A DNA stretch of 32,566 nucleotides from Ectopseudomonas composti (GCA_946886245.1 CAMPIF010000003.1:1-32566), one strand, 5' to 3'. Numbered from the stretch's first letter, positions 8,284 through 16,467 are shown. Notes: a model not told the origin generated them from the letters alone. A program made the numbers and translations.

Positions 8284-8965
8284 GGGAAACAACGCGACCC
8301 TTGACGGGCTGCTGGGAATGGTCGGGAAGCACATCGATCAACTGACCGACATCACCCTCGGTCAGCGCAGTGCCCTGGAGCGCCAGCCGGACTGAGTTGA
8401 CGACCGCCTCGATGCCCACACGCTGCCTCGCAACCACCACGGGAACGGCCTCCAGATCCGAGGCCAGAGCGGGCTGACCGGCCCGCACGGCGCGCCGCAG
8501 GCGGCCAGCCGCGGGCAGCGGTGCACTCAGGGGAAGCTCGCCCTGAGTGCGAGCCAGGTCGACAGCCGCTTCCTGGGTTCGAAGCTGAGTTGCAGCCGTT
8601 GCGCGCGCGAAGTCATCGGAATAGACCGCTCCACGCATCGGAACAGACAGCCCCAGCCAAACGGTCACCGTCGTGCGGCGCTTCCCGTCTGCATGGAACA
8701 CGGCCACCGCAACCGGCAAGCGCGGCCGAAGCCAGCGCTCCGGCGGCACCAGCGCGTTCAGCTGCGCATCCGCCCAAACCTGGGATGACAACGCTGGCAC
8801 CGGGCCGACGGCGTCTACCACGATCTCCATGCCGGCCTCGCGTGCCCGCTGCATGACGGCCGCTCGGGCGGTCTCAACGGCGCGCACGCCCACCGGCGAC
8901 GCTTCGGGTGCCGGCGCTGGCGTTGCGAGCGCGAGGCCAAGCCAAACGAAGAGTTGGAAGGCCAT
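8258..8965 (-). CDS. flgA: FlgA, P-ring assembly chaperone (SAF domain)
   Basis: 235 residues with an N-terminal hydrophobic signal (AFQLFVWLGLALATPAPAPE) for export to the periplasm. The C-terminal third has the SAF-like pattern of FlgA: VRAGQPALASDLEAVPVV, then QGTALTEGDVGQLIDVLP, ending VKGRVVSHEVVRIE. FlgA helps FlgI form the P ring. The N-terminal part is poorly conserved, as is usual. The gene starts 3 bases after flgG and overlaps the start of flgH. The order flgF-flgG-flgA-flgH-flgI is more like alphaproteobacterial clusters than enteric ones, where flgA is separate. Confidence 0.85.
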   Translation of the reverse strand: MAFQLFVWLGLALATPAPAPEASPVGVRAVETARAAVMQRAREAGMEIVVDAVGPVPALSSQVWADAQLNALVPPERWLRPRLPVAVAVFHADGKRRTTVTVWLGLSVPMRGAVYSDDFARATAATQLRTQEAAVDLARTQGELPLSAPLPAAGRLRRAVRAGQPALASDLEAVPVVVARQRVGIEAVVNSVRLALQGTALTEGDVGQLIDVLPDHSQQPVKGRVVSHEVVRIER

Positions 8966-8968
8966 TGG

Positions 8969-9733
8969 TCAGCGGCGCAAGTTGTTGATGGTCTCAAGGA
9001 CCTGGTCGGCAGCCTGTAGCACCCGGGCATTAAGCTGATAGGCCCGCTGCGCCATCACCAAGCTCGTCATCTCATCCACGAGATCTACGTTCGCCATTTC
9101 CAGAAAGCCCTGGTGCAACTGGCCAAATCCCGCCTCGCCCGGCTTGCCAAAGCTGGCGGCACCGGACTGCTCGGTGGGCGAGAACGCGTTCTGCCCGACC
9201 GAGGCAAGTGCATCGGCGGACGGGAACATGGCCAACTCCACCGCGCCAAGGATCGTGCGCTCGACGTCGCTTCCCAAGCGCGCAGTGATTTCTCCCTGAG
9301 GGGACACGCGCAGATCGATCGCATCCGGGGGAATTTGCAAACCCTGCGCCAGGCGCAGCCCATTGGCATTTACCAGGTAGCCCTCCCCGTCGACGCGGAA
9401 TTGACCTGCACGCGTGTATACCTTCTCCCCCGTAGCGGATTCCAACTCGAAGAAGCCGGAACCTTCGATGGCTAGGTCTGTTGCCACCCGGGTCTGCCGC
9501 AGCTCGCCCTCGGAGAAGATCGTGCGCGTCGATAGAATTTCGGTGCCGTTGCCATGGAACTGTGGTTCGCCGGCCTGAGCTAGGTGGGATGGGCCTCCGG
9601 TCATCTCGGCGAAATTGACCCGGCTCTTCTTAAAGCCCGGGGTCTGCATGTTGGCCACGTTATTGGAAATGACATCAATCTGCTCTTGCTGACTGCGCAA
9701 GCCGGTGGCTGAAATGTAGAGAGCATCAATCAT
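8969..9733 (-). CDS. flgG: FlgG, distal rod protein
   Basis: 254 residues from ATG 9733, close to the normal 260. The N-terminal rod motif (LYISATGLRSQQEQIDVISN, then NVANMQTPGFKKSRVNF) and the C-terminal helix (MAQRAYQLNARVLQAADQVL) are textbook FlgG. The middle holds the flagellar basal-body rod D1 fold (AIEGSGFFELESATGEKVYT). It forms the distal rod that passes through the P and L rings. It follows flgF by 9 bases and precedes flgA by 3. Confidence 0.96.
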   Translation of the reverse strand: MIDALYISATGLRSQQEQIDVISNNVANMQTPGFKKSRVNFAEMTGGPSHLAQAGEPQFHGNGTEILSTRTIFSEGELRQTRVATDLAIEGSGFFELESATGEKVYTRAGQFRVDGEGYLVNANGLRLAQGLQIPPDAIDLRVSPQGEITARLGSDVERTILGAVELAMFPSADALASVGQNAFSPTEQSGAASFGKPGEAGFGQLHQGFLEMANVDLVDEMTSLVMAQRAYQLNARVLQAADQVLETINNLRR

Positions 9734-9742
9734 GGATTTTCC

Positions 9743-10423
9743 TTAGTTTTCGCCTAGACGGTTGATGCCGGTATCCATGGCCTTGTCGTAAATCGAGATG
9801 GCGCGCTGGACAGATTCAACGTGGCGAGTGAGTTCCATCAGCCGGATCGACTCCTGAGCCACATCCACGTTGGAATGCTCGACTTCACCCTGGCTAACCG
9901 ACCCGGCAAACGCGCCAAGGGCGCCGTCGTATCGCAAGGCGCTGCCGACCGGCTCCAGCTGCCACGGATTAACTGCGGTAACCAGGCGCAATTTGTCGAT
10001 GGCCCGCTCGCCAGACCAAATCTGGCCCTGTTCGTCGATTCGCACCGCCTCGGAATCGAGCTGGATGGGCCCCGCCTCTCCGAGCACGAGATCGCCGGAG
10101 GCCGTAACCAAGCGGCCCTCTCTATCAAGGCGGAAGCTGCCAGAGCGCGCCAGAAGGGTCTGCTCGCCATGCTGCACAACGAAAAACCCCTCGCCCCGCA
10201 GGGCCAGGTCCAGTGAACGGCCGGTGCTCGAAACCGTGCCGTCGCGCTGGTCTAGGGTGACGGCCGCTGCTTCGCCGCCGTCCAGTTGAGCCTGGAAGCC
10301 CGCTGTCGTGCGCTCCGCACGAAAACCTGGCGTGCTGGTGTTGGCTACGTTGTGGCTGATCGTATCCAGCGTGGCGATATCGGCACGCAACGATCGGCTG
10401 ATGGCGAGAATGGTGTCGGACAT
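9743..10423 (-). CDS. flgF: FlgF, proximal/distal rod protein
   Basis: 226 residues from ATG 10423. The open frame continues upstream to 10486, but that extension lies inside flhA and is Pro-rich, and family members start at this Met. N-terminal motif DTISHNVANTSTPGFRAERT, central LALRGEGFFVVQHGEQTLLA and LARSGSFRLDREGRLVTASG, and a C-terminal helix (LMELTRHVESVQRAISIYDK) identify FlgF. It sits 4 bases after the flhA stop. Confidence 0.93.
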   Translation of the reverse strand: MSDTILAISRSLRADIATLDTISHNVANTSTPGFRAERTTAGFQAQLDGGEAAAVTLDQRDGTVSSTGRSLDLALRGEGFFVVQHGEQTLLARSGSFRLDREGRLVTASGDLVLGEAGPIQLDSEAVRIDEQGQIWSGERAIDKLRLVTAVNPWQLEPVGSALRYDGALGAFAGSVSQGEVEHSNVDVAQESIRLMELTRHVESVQRAISIYDKAMDTGINRLGEN

Positions 10424-10427
10424 GGCG

Positions 10428-12482
10428 TTAGGCTGCGGTGGAAACGGCGGCGAAGGAGCGAACGACGGCCGAGGTGGGCACCTCATTCAGGCCGAGGACG
10501 GATACATAGGGGAGCGATCGCTGCATGAGGCTTCGCATGGAGCGGCGAATCGGCGACGGACACAGCAAGATGGGCTGCAGGCTCTTGGACATCATCGCCT
10601 CCGACTGACGAGCGAGGTTCTTCATAAATCCATCCAATTGGGCCATGTCGGAGAACATGGGGGCCTTGGCTTCTGTCCCGCGCAGCGTTCCGAGCAGGCT
10701 TCGCTCGACCTCGGGTGCGAGCGTCAGTACATGAAGTTCCCCTTTGGGATCGCTCAGCTTTTGGCAGATGCTTACCCCCAGCCGCTCGCGGACGCGCTCG
10801 GCAAGATCCTCGGCCGATTTGGTCGACTTTCCGGCATCCACCAACACTTCCAGTATCGACTCCATGTTGCGGATGCTGACCTGCTCGCGCAGCAGCAGTT
10901 GCAGCACCTTTTGAACGTCCGAATACGACAGGACATTGGGGATCAGCTCGTCGATCAGCGATGCGTGCTGGTCGCGGATGCGGTTGACCAAGCGCTCGGT
11001 CTCCGCTCGGGTGAGCAGATCCGGCGCGTGGCGTTTGGCGGCTTCGCTAAAGTGCGTCATCAACACCGTGTCGGGATCGACCAGGGTGTATCCAGCGCTA
11101 CGGGCTGTTGCGCGGTGCGCCTTGTCGATCCACTGTGCCGGTAGCCCGTAGGCCGGATCTCGCGTCTCCTGCCCCTCGAGCCGCGCCCGCTGGCCACCTG
11201 GATTGATCGCCAAAACCCGGTCCACTAGCAGCTCGCCTTGGCCCACCCGATTGCCGTGGACCAATAGCTCGTAGGCGTCCGCGGCCAACTCGGGCTTCGG
11301 GCCCAGGTGTACCTTGGGCAAGATAAAGCCAAATTCCTGGGCGAATTGCTTTCGAAGCGTGGCAATTCGGTCGCCAAAGTCCGCCCCTTCGCCCAGCAGA
11401 GCTACGGTCAATGTTGGGCCTAGCGCAACCTCCACCGGCTCGATGCGCATGAGCTGCTGCAGTTCCTCGCCGGGCTTGCCGGCCGACGAGGCAGTCTTGT
11501 CCTCGGATTTTTCTGGCGCCTGAGCACGGTTGCGCGACGAAACAAGCGCAATGGCCACGACCCCGGCCAGAACTGCCAGCACCGGGAGGATGGGGAAGCC
11601 GGGTAGCAGCAACAGCACGAACAGAGCCGCAGCCACCACCATGAGGGACCGTGGGTCGGCAAAGATCTGGCGGGGGATCTCCTTGCCCAACTGGGCATCC
11701 GCCGCCGCCCGGGTGATGATGATGCCCGTCGCCGTTGCTATCACGAGCGACGGAATTTGCGTGACGATGCCGTCACCGATGGTAAGCAGCGTGTAGCGCG
11801 ATACCGCGTCGGTCCAACTCATGCCCAATTGGGCAATACCCACCGCCAGCCCGGCGGTGATGTTGATCAAGATGATGATGATGCCGGCGATGGCATCGCC
11901 CTTGACGAACTTGGTGGCGCCGTCCATCGCGCCGTAGAAGCTTGCTTCCTTCTCGATCTGAGCTCGCCGTCGACGAGCCTCATGCTCATCAATCAAGCCC
12001 ATGTTCATGTCCGCATCGATGCTCATCTGCTTGCCGGGCATCGAATCCAGCGTAAAGCGCGCAGCGACTTCGGCCACGCGTTGCGCGCCGTTGGTTACCA
12101 CAACGTATTGCACCACCACAAGAATGAGAAATACCACCAGGCCCACGACGTAGTTGCCACCGACCATGAACGCACCAATAGCATTGATCACGCGACCTGC
12201 GTCAGCCCCCTCAAGGATCAGACGCGTCGCCGAGACGTTCAACGCCAGGCGAAACAGCGTCGCCAGCAGCAAAATGGTCGGGAAGGTCGAAAACTTGAGC
12301 GGGGTTTCGGTGAAAAAGGTCGCGAGCAGGATCAGCAGCGCCAGGGTAATGTTGATCACCAGCAGAAAATCGAGGAACGGCGCAGGAATGGGCGTGAACA
12401 GCACCATTAGGATGCCGATCATCAGCGCCACCAGCACCATGTCGCGCTTGCCAGACCACAATTGGGACAGCAACTCCCTCAT
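10428..12482 (-). CDS. flhA: FlhA, major export-gate protein
   Basis: 684 residues, normal for FlhA. The N-terminal half has about eight membrane segments starting near residue 17 (MVLVALMIGILMVLFTPIPA). The cytoplasmic FHIPEP-family loop EKEASFYGAMDGATKFVKGD follows segment 4. The C-terminal half is the large cytosolic nonamer ring that docks substrates and chaperones. FlhA couples the proton motive force to export. The ATG overlaps the stop of flhB (ATGA). No frameshift is seen, in contrast to flhB. The flagellar FlhA rather than SctV identity fits the neighbours. Confidence 0.96.
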   Translation of the reverse strand: MRELLSQLWSGKRDMVLVALMIGILMVLFTPIPAPFLDFLLVINITLALLILLATFFTETPLKFSTFPTILLLATLFRLALNVSATRLILEGADAGRVINAIGAFMVGGNYVVGLVVFLILVVVQYVVVTNGAQRVAEVAARFTLDSMPGKQMSIDADMNMGLIDEHEARRRRAQIEKEASFYGAMDGATKFVKGDAIAGIIIILINITAGLAVGIAQLGMSWTDAVSRYTLLTIGDGIVTQIPSLVIATATGIIITRAAADAQLGKEIPRQIFADPRSLMVVAAALFVLLLLPGFPILPVLAVLAGVVAIALVSSRNRAQAPEKSEDKTASSAGKPGEELQQLMRIEPVEVALGPTLTVALLGEGADFGDRIATLRKQFAQEFGFILPKVHLGPKPELAADAYELLVHGNRVGQGELLVDRVLAINPGGQRARLEGQETRDPAYGLPAQWIDKAHRATARSAGYTLVDPDTVLMTHFSEAAKRHAPDLLTRAETERLVNRIRDQHASLIDELIPNVLSYSDVQKVLQLLLREQVSIRNMESILEVLVDAGKSTKSAEDLAERVRERLGVSICQKLSDPKGELHVLTLAPEVERSLLGTLRGTEAKAPMFSDMAQLDGFMKNLARQSEAMMSKSLQPILLCPSPIRRSMRSLMQRSLPYVSVLGLNEVPTSAVVRSFAAVSTAA

Positions 12483-13360
12483 GCGACGGCCCCTGCAGGG
12501 CGCCGACGGCTGAAGAGCCAGCGATACACCGGCGCCAGCCTGGCGTACAGCTTCTCCGATACGGGATCGTTGATAGCGACGTCGCGATACAGGGCGCGCG
12601 CCAACGCCGGTGATCGGAGAGTAGGCACTCCATGGCGCTGCCCGACCTCGCGGATGCGCCGGCTCAGGAAGCCCGCGCCCTTGGTGAGCACGATCGGTGC
12701 GCGCATTGTGGCCGGCCGGTACTGCAAGGCGACCGCGTAGTGGGTGGGATTGATGAGGATGACGTCCGCCTCGGCGGCCTTCGGCACCGACCGCGCCTTA
12801 CGCAGCAATTCGCGAATGAGCTGCTTCTGCTTACCCTTGACCTCGGGGTCGCCATCGCGCTTCTTGATCTCGTCGCGCAGTTCCCGCCGACTGGTGCGCA
12901 TCTTGCGAAGAAACTCGCGCCGGGTCATCAGCAGATCCAGAAGCGACATCAGCCCCAGGATGACCAGCACATAGACCGACAGCCACACGAAGCCCGACCA
13001 AGCCACGCCCGGCAGCCGCTCAGGCGCAGTTCCAGCGACCGATGCCACCCATGGCTGCAAGCGGCCGTAGATGACCCAAGCCAAGGCGGATAGCAAGATC
13101 ACCTTGAGCAACATCTTTCCCAACTCCCACACCGTGCGCAGGGAGAAGAGGCGCTTGACGGTCTGCGCTGGATCAAGGCGCTTGAAGTCCGGGCTGATCG
13201 GGTGAGAGGAAAACACCGGCCCGGTTTGAAATGCGTTTGCCAGCACTGCTACAACGATCAAGGCGAGCACCACGGGCATGAGCGCTTGCCAGACCGGAAA
13301 ATAGGTGACCTCCATCCAAGCAACGAGCCCCGGGCCAAGGTCAGGCAGGCGACCGCTCAT
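12479..13360 (-). CDS. flhB: FlhB, C-terminal major part (separate reading frame)
   Basis: About 293 residues from ATG 13360 (an in-frame TTG at 13363 is just upstream). It contains the remaining membrane segments (PVVLALIVVAVLANAF, VILLSALAWVIY, LSVYVLVILGLMSLLDLLM), the conserved linker RREFLRKMRTSRRELRDEIK and KKRDGDPEVKGKQKQ, and the NPTH autocleavage site inside VILINPTHYAVALQY that lets FlhB switch substrate class. Together with the 70-residue frame just upstream it equals one full-length FlhB of about 355 residues. The two frames differ by one base. Either this is a frameshift (mutation or sequencing error) or FlhB is truly made as two chains or through recoding. The stop overlaps flhA. 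Confidence 0.88.
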   Translation of the reverse strand: MSGRLPDLGPGLVAWMEVTYFPVWQALMPVVLALIVVAVLANAFQTGPVFSSHPISPDFKRLDPAQTVKRLFSLRTVWELGKMLLKVILLSALAWVIYGRLQPWVASVAGTAPERLPGVAWSGFVWLSVYVLVILGLMSLLDLLMTRREFLRKMRTSRRELRDEIKKRDGDPEVKGKQKQLIRELLRKARSVPKAAEADVILINPTHYAVALQYRPATMRAPIVLTKGAGFLSRRIREVGQRHGVPTLRSPALARALYRDVAINDPVSEKLYARLAPVYRWLFSRRRPAGAVA

Positions 13361-13553
13361 CAAGCATGGACCGAGTAGCCTCGGCGAAGGCCAGCATCAG
13401 GCCGCTCGCGGCCATGGCGAAGGTTGCCGCAAAGGCGATCAGGATGGCCGTGCCGACGGCGTCCGCGCTCTTTGCCACCTCGCCGCGCCTGCGCGCTTCC
13501 TCCAAGCGATAGTGGGTCGGCTCCTCGGTCTTGTCCTGGTCTTCGCTGGCCAC
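13341..13553 (-). CDS. flhB: FlhB, N-terminal fragment (first membrane segment)
   Basis: 70 residues from GTG 13553, one base after the fliR stop. It shows the classic FlhB start (DKTEEPTHYRLEEARRRGEV, then AKSADAVGTAILIAF) and the first membrane segment (AILIAFAATFAMAASGLMLA), then stops at TGA 13341, which lies 17 bases inside the next frame. All later FlhB parts are in the overlapping frame starting at 13360. The break falls in the predicted periplasmic loop after the first membrane segment, a place where a split could in principle be tolerated. Confidence 0.85.
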   Translation of the reverse strand: MASEDQDKTEEPTHYRLEEARRRGEVAKSADAVGTAILIAFAATFAMAASGLMLAFAEATRSMLDERSPA

Positions 13554-13554
13554 C

Positions 13555-14322
13555 TCAGGCTCCGAAGACCGCGGGCACGCGGGAAAGTGTGTCGAAGTAA
13601 AGGCGGCCGACCAAGGCCGGCGCGAAGGCCAGCGTCAGAGCCAGGAGCAGCAGTGCTACCGCTACCTTGAGCGGAAGCGCGAGGAAGTACACATTGGCCT
13701 GCGGCATGGAGCGGGTCGCGTAGGCGATGCCGATATCGAGCATGAACAGCCCCAGGATCACCGGCGCCACCACCGCCAGCCCCAGCACGAAGCTGCGGCC
13801 GACCATCGCCAGCCAGGCGTCCATGTCCAGGTGCAGGCCGATGCCGCCGAGCGGCATGGCCAGCACGCTCGACGCAAGCACGCGGAACAGCAACACGTGC
13901 AGATCCAAGGTGAAGAACAGGACGCCCGCACCCAGCAGCACTACGGTTCCGAACAACGACTCAGGTTCGTGCTGGCCGCCTGGGTTGAACAAGGACGCGG
14001 CACTGAGGCCCGCTTGGGTGTCCGCCAGCCGTGCCGACATTCCAATGGCTGCCTGCGGCAACAAGATTGCCAGCCCCAGCGTCAGTCCGATCAGCAACTC
14101 GCTGGCGCAGGCCAACAGCAGGCTTGGCGGCCCGTTCGACCCAACGCTGAATGGCACCGGGCTTCCAGCCAGAACCGTCAGCCAAGCAAGCGCGAACAAT
14201 AGCGTCAGGCGCACGAGCGCCGGCGCCGAACCGAAAGGCGACAGCGCTGGGATCGCCACAACCGGCAGATAGCGCAGCGCGGCGAAGAAGAAGCACGCGA
14301 CCAGAAGTGCAAGCTCATCCAT
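13555..14322 (-). CDS. fliR: FliR, export-gate membrane protein
   Basis: 255 residues, about six hydrophobic segments, the normal size for FliR. Recognisable parts include LLACASELLIGLTLGLAILL and LFMLDIGIAYATRSMPQANV near the C-terminus, the latter being a conserved FliR stretch. With FliP and FliQ it forms the entry channel of the export gate. The gene starts 4 bases after fliQ and ends one base before the GTG of flhB. fliP, the usual third partner, is not in this window. Confidence 0.93.
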   Translation of the reverse strand: MDELALLVACFFFAALRYLPVVAIPALSPFGSAPALVRLTLLFALAWLTVLAGSPVPFSVGSNGPPSLLLACASELLIGLTLGLAILLPQAAIGMSARLADTQAGLSAASLFNPGGQHEPESLFGTVVLLGAGVLFFTLDLHVLLFRVLASSVLAMPLGGIGLHLDMDAWLAMVGRSFVLGLAVVAPVILGLFMLDIGIAYATRSMPQANVYFLALPLKVAVALLLLALTLAFAPALVGRLYFDTLSRVPAVFGA

Positions 14323-14326
14323 TGTG

Positions 14327-14590
14327 CTACAGCGCTTCGGCCACTTCGAACATGTGCTGTGCGAACTCCACCATCACCGCCAGCATCCAGCTGCCCAATA
14401 GCAGGCACACCAACCCGACCACGACAAGCTTGGGCACGAAGGTCAGGGTCATCTCCTGCACCTGTGTCACCACTTGGAGGATCGAGATCAGCAAGCCGAC
14501 CACCAAGGTGGCGACCAGAAACGGGGCCGATACCTTGACGGACGTCAGCAGGGCCTCCGCCAGGAGGCGCATGGCAGTGTCGGAATCCAT
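14327..14590 (-). CDS. fliQ: FliQ, export-gate membrane protein
   Basis: 87 residues with two membrane segments (VSAPFLVATLVVGLLISILQ and KLVVVGLVCLLLGSWMLAVM), separated by the highly conserved VTQVQEMTLTFVPK. This pattern is diagnostic for FliQ/SctS. It is a gate subunit assembled with FliP and FliR. It starts 3 bases after the TPR gene, which occupies the position where fliP would usually be. Confidence 0.95.
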   Translation of the reverse strand: MDSDTAMRLLAEALLTSVKVSAPFLVATLVVGLLISILQVVTQVQEMTLTFVPKLVVVGLVCLLLGSWMLAVMVEFAQHMFEVAEAL

Positions 14591-14593
14591 GGG

Positions 14594-15739
14594 TTACGCA
14601 GCTGGCGTCGAGAGACGGGCGCGTAGGTTGCGGGCAAACTCCGCAAGACTTGTGCCGGGCGGCAAAGCGCCGTCAATGAGCTTTTCCAGCAATTGCTCAG
14701 CCGCAGCCACTTCGCCCCGGTCCTGGAGGAGGATGGATCGCGCATACAGAGCCGTCGCGCACTGCGGATTCAGGCGCAGCGCGATCTTGATGGCCGCGTC
14801 CGCCTCTTCCGCCGCCCCCCTCAGAGCGGCGATTAGTGCCAGGCCACCGTGCGAATCGGCGAAATTGCGGTCCAGGTCGTAAGCGGATTGGTAGCTGGTC
14901 TGCGCTCCTGCCAGGTCGGCCGACAGCAGTTGCGCCCACGCCAGGGCGTGCCAGGTTCCGATATGGTCTGGCATGGCACGAACCGCCCGCTCGAGGAACA
15001 CCCTGCCGCCCATCAGATCGGCACGCAGCATGCAAACCTGGCCGGCGCTTGACAGGGCACGACCGGAGTTGGGGTGGCGCTCCAAGGCTCGGCTCAGATG
15101 CTGGTCAGCGGTCTCTAGGTCGCGTCGCCACAGCGCCGTTGTTCCCGCCACCAGCAGCGCTTCATGCTGGTCGGGATGGATCGCCAAGGCCGCCTCTGCT
15201 GTTTGGCCTGCCTCGTCCGTGCGGCCTTCGTCCAGGAAGGCGAGCGCGCGAAGGCCGAGTGCAGTCGCGTGCTGTGGAGACAGGTTCAGCGCAACATCCA
15301 AGGCACGATGTGCTCCCGCGAAATCCTCCTCCATGAGGGCAACGCGAGCCCGCACGATCGCAAGCTCTTCGGAATCTCCGTGCCGCTCCAATGCCTGTGC
15401 TAGCAAGGCCTTTGCTTCCTCAGTCTGGCGGAGGCACAGCTGACTGAACGCGAGATCGTGCCAGAGGGCAATATTGTCGTGGCCCTCCACAATGAGCGCC
15501 CGCAGCAGATCCGCAGCATCTGCGTAACGACCTCGAAGCAAGCCGCAGCGAGCGGATCGGAAGCGCAGCCCCGGCGCACTTCTGCTAGCTTGGGGCAGAC
15601 CTGAAATGACATCTTCCGCCCCCTCGTGGCGGCCCGCTAGAAGCAGAGCATCAACAGCCTCGCAGGCGAGCTGCACGTTGTCCGGATCCATCCGCAGGAA
15701 GCCCTGCAGGCGGTCGGCACGGTCATCAACGTCGGACAT
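14594..15739 (-). CDS. TPR-repeat protein heading the flagellar operon
   Basis: About 381 residues from ATG 15739 (the frame opens at 15763). Residues from about 70 to 370 are a run of degenerate 34-residue tetratricopeptide repeats, for example HATALGLRALAFLDEGRTDE, HPDQHEALLVAGTTALWRRD and HPNSGRALSSAGQVCMLRAD. There is no signal peptide or membrane segment, so it is predicted to be cytoplasmic. TPR proteins act as scaffolds or, in type III systems, as class II chaperones, but its length exceeds typical SycD-type chaperones (about 165 residues). Its position as first gene of the operon, 3 bases before fliQ, argues for a role in assembly or substrate handling. The exact function is unknown. 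Confidence 0.75.
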   Translation of the reverse strand: MSDVDDRADRLQGFLRMDPDNVQLACEAVDALLLAGRHEGAEDVISGLPQASRSAPGLRFRSARCGLLRGRYADAADLLRALIVEGHDNIALWHDLAFSQLCLRQTEEAKALLAQALERHGDSEELAIVRARVALMEEDFAGAHRALDVALNLSPQHATALGLRALAFLDEGRTDEAGQTAEAALAIHPDQHEALLVAGTTALWRRDLETADQHLSRALERHPNSGRALSSAGQVCMLRADLMGGRVFLERAVRAMPDHIGTWHALAWAQLLSADLAGAQTSYQSAYDLDRNFADSHGGLALIAALRGAAEEADAAIKIALRLNPQCATALYARSILLQDRGEVAAAEQLLEKLIDGALPPGTSLAEFARNLRARLSTPAA

Positions 15740-15767
15740 TCTGCAACCCCGGAAAAACAGCAACCCC

Positions 15768-15790
15768 CGCGACTAAACTTTCAAGTCGCG
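15768..15790 (-). promoter_or_regulatory. Leader hairpin upstream of the flagellar operon
   Basis: On the minus strand CGCGACT and AGTCGCG form a perfect 7-bp stem around a 9-base loop (TGAAAGTTT). It ends 28 bases before ATG 15739. It is not followed by a T-run, so it does not look like a simple terminator. A transcript-stability or translation-control element is possible. Confidence 0.4.
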
Positions 15791-15944
15791 ATTCGGACTA
15801 TCAAGCAGTGAAGGCGTCGGCGGGTTGGGAAGGATTTTCGCGAACCCTCTCCCCGAGGACTCCGCTGCTCCCATTCATCGGACGCGTTCGTACAGCGCGG
15901 CCGAGCCTAGGAGATCGCCGTAAAAAACACAAGCCCTGCTTTTA

Positions 15945-15959
15945 TGTGAAATATTTACG
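15945..15959 (-). promoter_or_regulatory. Conserved 15-mer CGTAAATATTTCACA, copy 1
   Basis: Minus-strand CGTAAATATTTCACA, identical to copies at 29846-29860 and 32292-32306. Here it is about 205 bases upstream of the first start codon of the flagellar operon. The core AAATATTT is palindromic. The AT-rich word stands out in GC-rich DNA. A protein-binding site or part of a promoter is inferred, not shown. Confidence 0.55.
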
Positions 15960-16177
15960 TCCCGAGAAATCAACGCGTTAAGAAAATGCGCAGGACTTCG
16001 GACAGCACATCGTAGGAAAATCCCTACAAGGTGCTCCGCTGAATATGCCTCATAACGCCTCAACCAGACGTCACGCCACGCACCCCGCCGTAACAAGGTC
16101 GATATCTGTCGCCTGTGGATTGAACGAGGCAAGTTGCCACACGTTCCCGGATCACGTAGCTAGGGGTTCGCAATAAC

Positions 16178-16204
16178 TCGCGCCCAAGTGAACCAGCGGC
16201 GCGA
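16178..16204. repeat. Inverted repeat, 7-bp arms
   Basis: TCGCGCC and GGCGCGA pair perfectly across a 13-base loop. It lies 30 bases beyond the stop of the orphan toxin fragment. There is no T-run on either strand. Its function is unknown, and chance is possible in GC-rich DNA. Confidence 0.25.
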
Positions 16205-16234
16205 TTCCCTCACCCCTCCGCCACATCAGAGCAC

Positions 16235-16417
16235 TCAATCTGTAGCGCCACGCTGCAATGCTGCGGCTAAATCATCAACCGTCTTGATCGGCATAGCCGA
16301 CAAGCGGCTATAGGTTTGCTGACCAGTCTCACTAAAAGTTCTATCTGCACGATTCGACGGGTGCGCGAAATTAGCATCTACCACAGCTCCACATGCCGCC
16401 GCTGTTTGCAACAACAC
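16235..16417 (-). pseudogene. Orphan, truncated polymorphic-toxin C-terminal module
   Basis: 60 codons from a possible GTG at 16417 to a TGA at 16235. The sequence VVDANFAHPSNRADRTFS followed by TVDDLAAALQ matches, from memory, the start of a toxin module often found at the C-termini of Rhs/CdiA-type proteins. In those the text normally continues with a conserved VxYIVRDGNTLILNTRTS-type stretch. Here it stops before that part, and none of the other frames restores it. It has no start region of its own and lies downstream of the current toxin-immunity pair on the same strand. This is the typical position of displaced old toxin tips in polymorphic toxin loci. It is probably inactive by itself. 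Confidence 0.6.
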
Positions 16418-16467
16418 ATCCCGGCATTACCGGCGGTGGATGGGATTTTTTCTAGTGCTGAATCAGC

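Larger units (their letters stand above)
15740..16234 (-). promoter_or_regulatory. Leader/promoter region of the flagellar operon
   Basis: Nearly 500 bases without a convincing gene. It contains one copy of the 15-mer (15945-15959), a perfect 7-bp hairpin just before the TPR start codon (15768-15790), and a 7-bp inverted repeat at 16178-16204. An open frame of 85 codons (15875-16132, minus) starts with TTG, runs across the 15-mer and looks non-coding. I could not recognise a sigma-54 or sigma-28 promoter with confidence. As this is the only sizeable gap upstream of the operon, the main promoter is probably here. Confidence 0.5.

Noticed and set aside
11757..12410. Plus-strand frame of 217 codons over flhA
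   Set aside because: Antisense shadow of the clear flhA gene, with a His/Gln/Arg-rich composition that looks random.
13531..14202. Plus-strand frame of 223 codons over fliR
   Set aside because: Antisense to fliR and rich in Gln, Arg and His. It does not look like a protein.
15875..16132. Minus-strand frame of 85 codons in the flagellar leader
   Set aside because: Starts with TTG, lacks a ribosome site, has no protein-like pattern and covers the conserved 15-mer. More likely non-coding leader.
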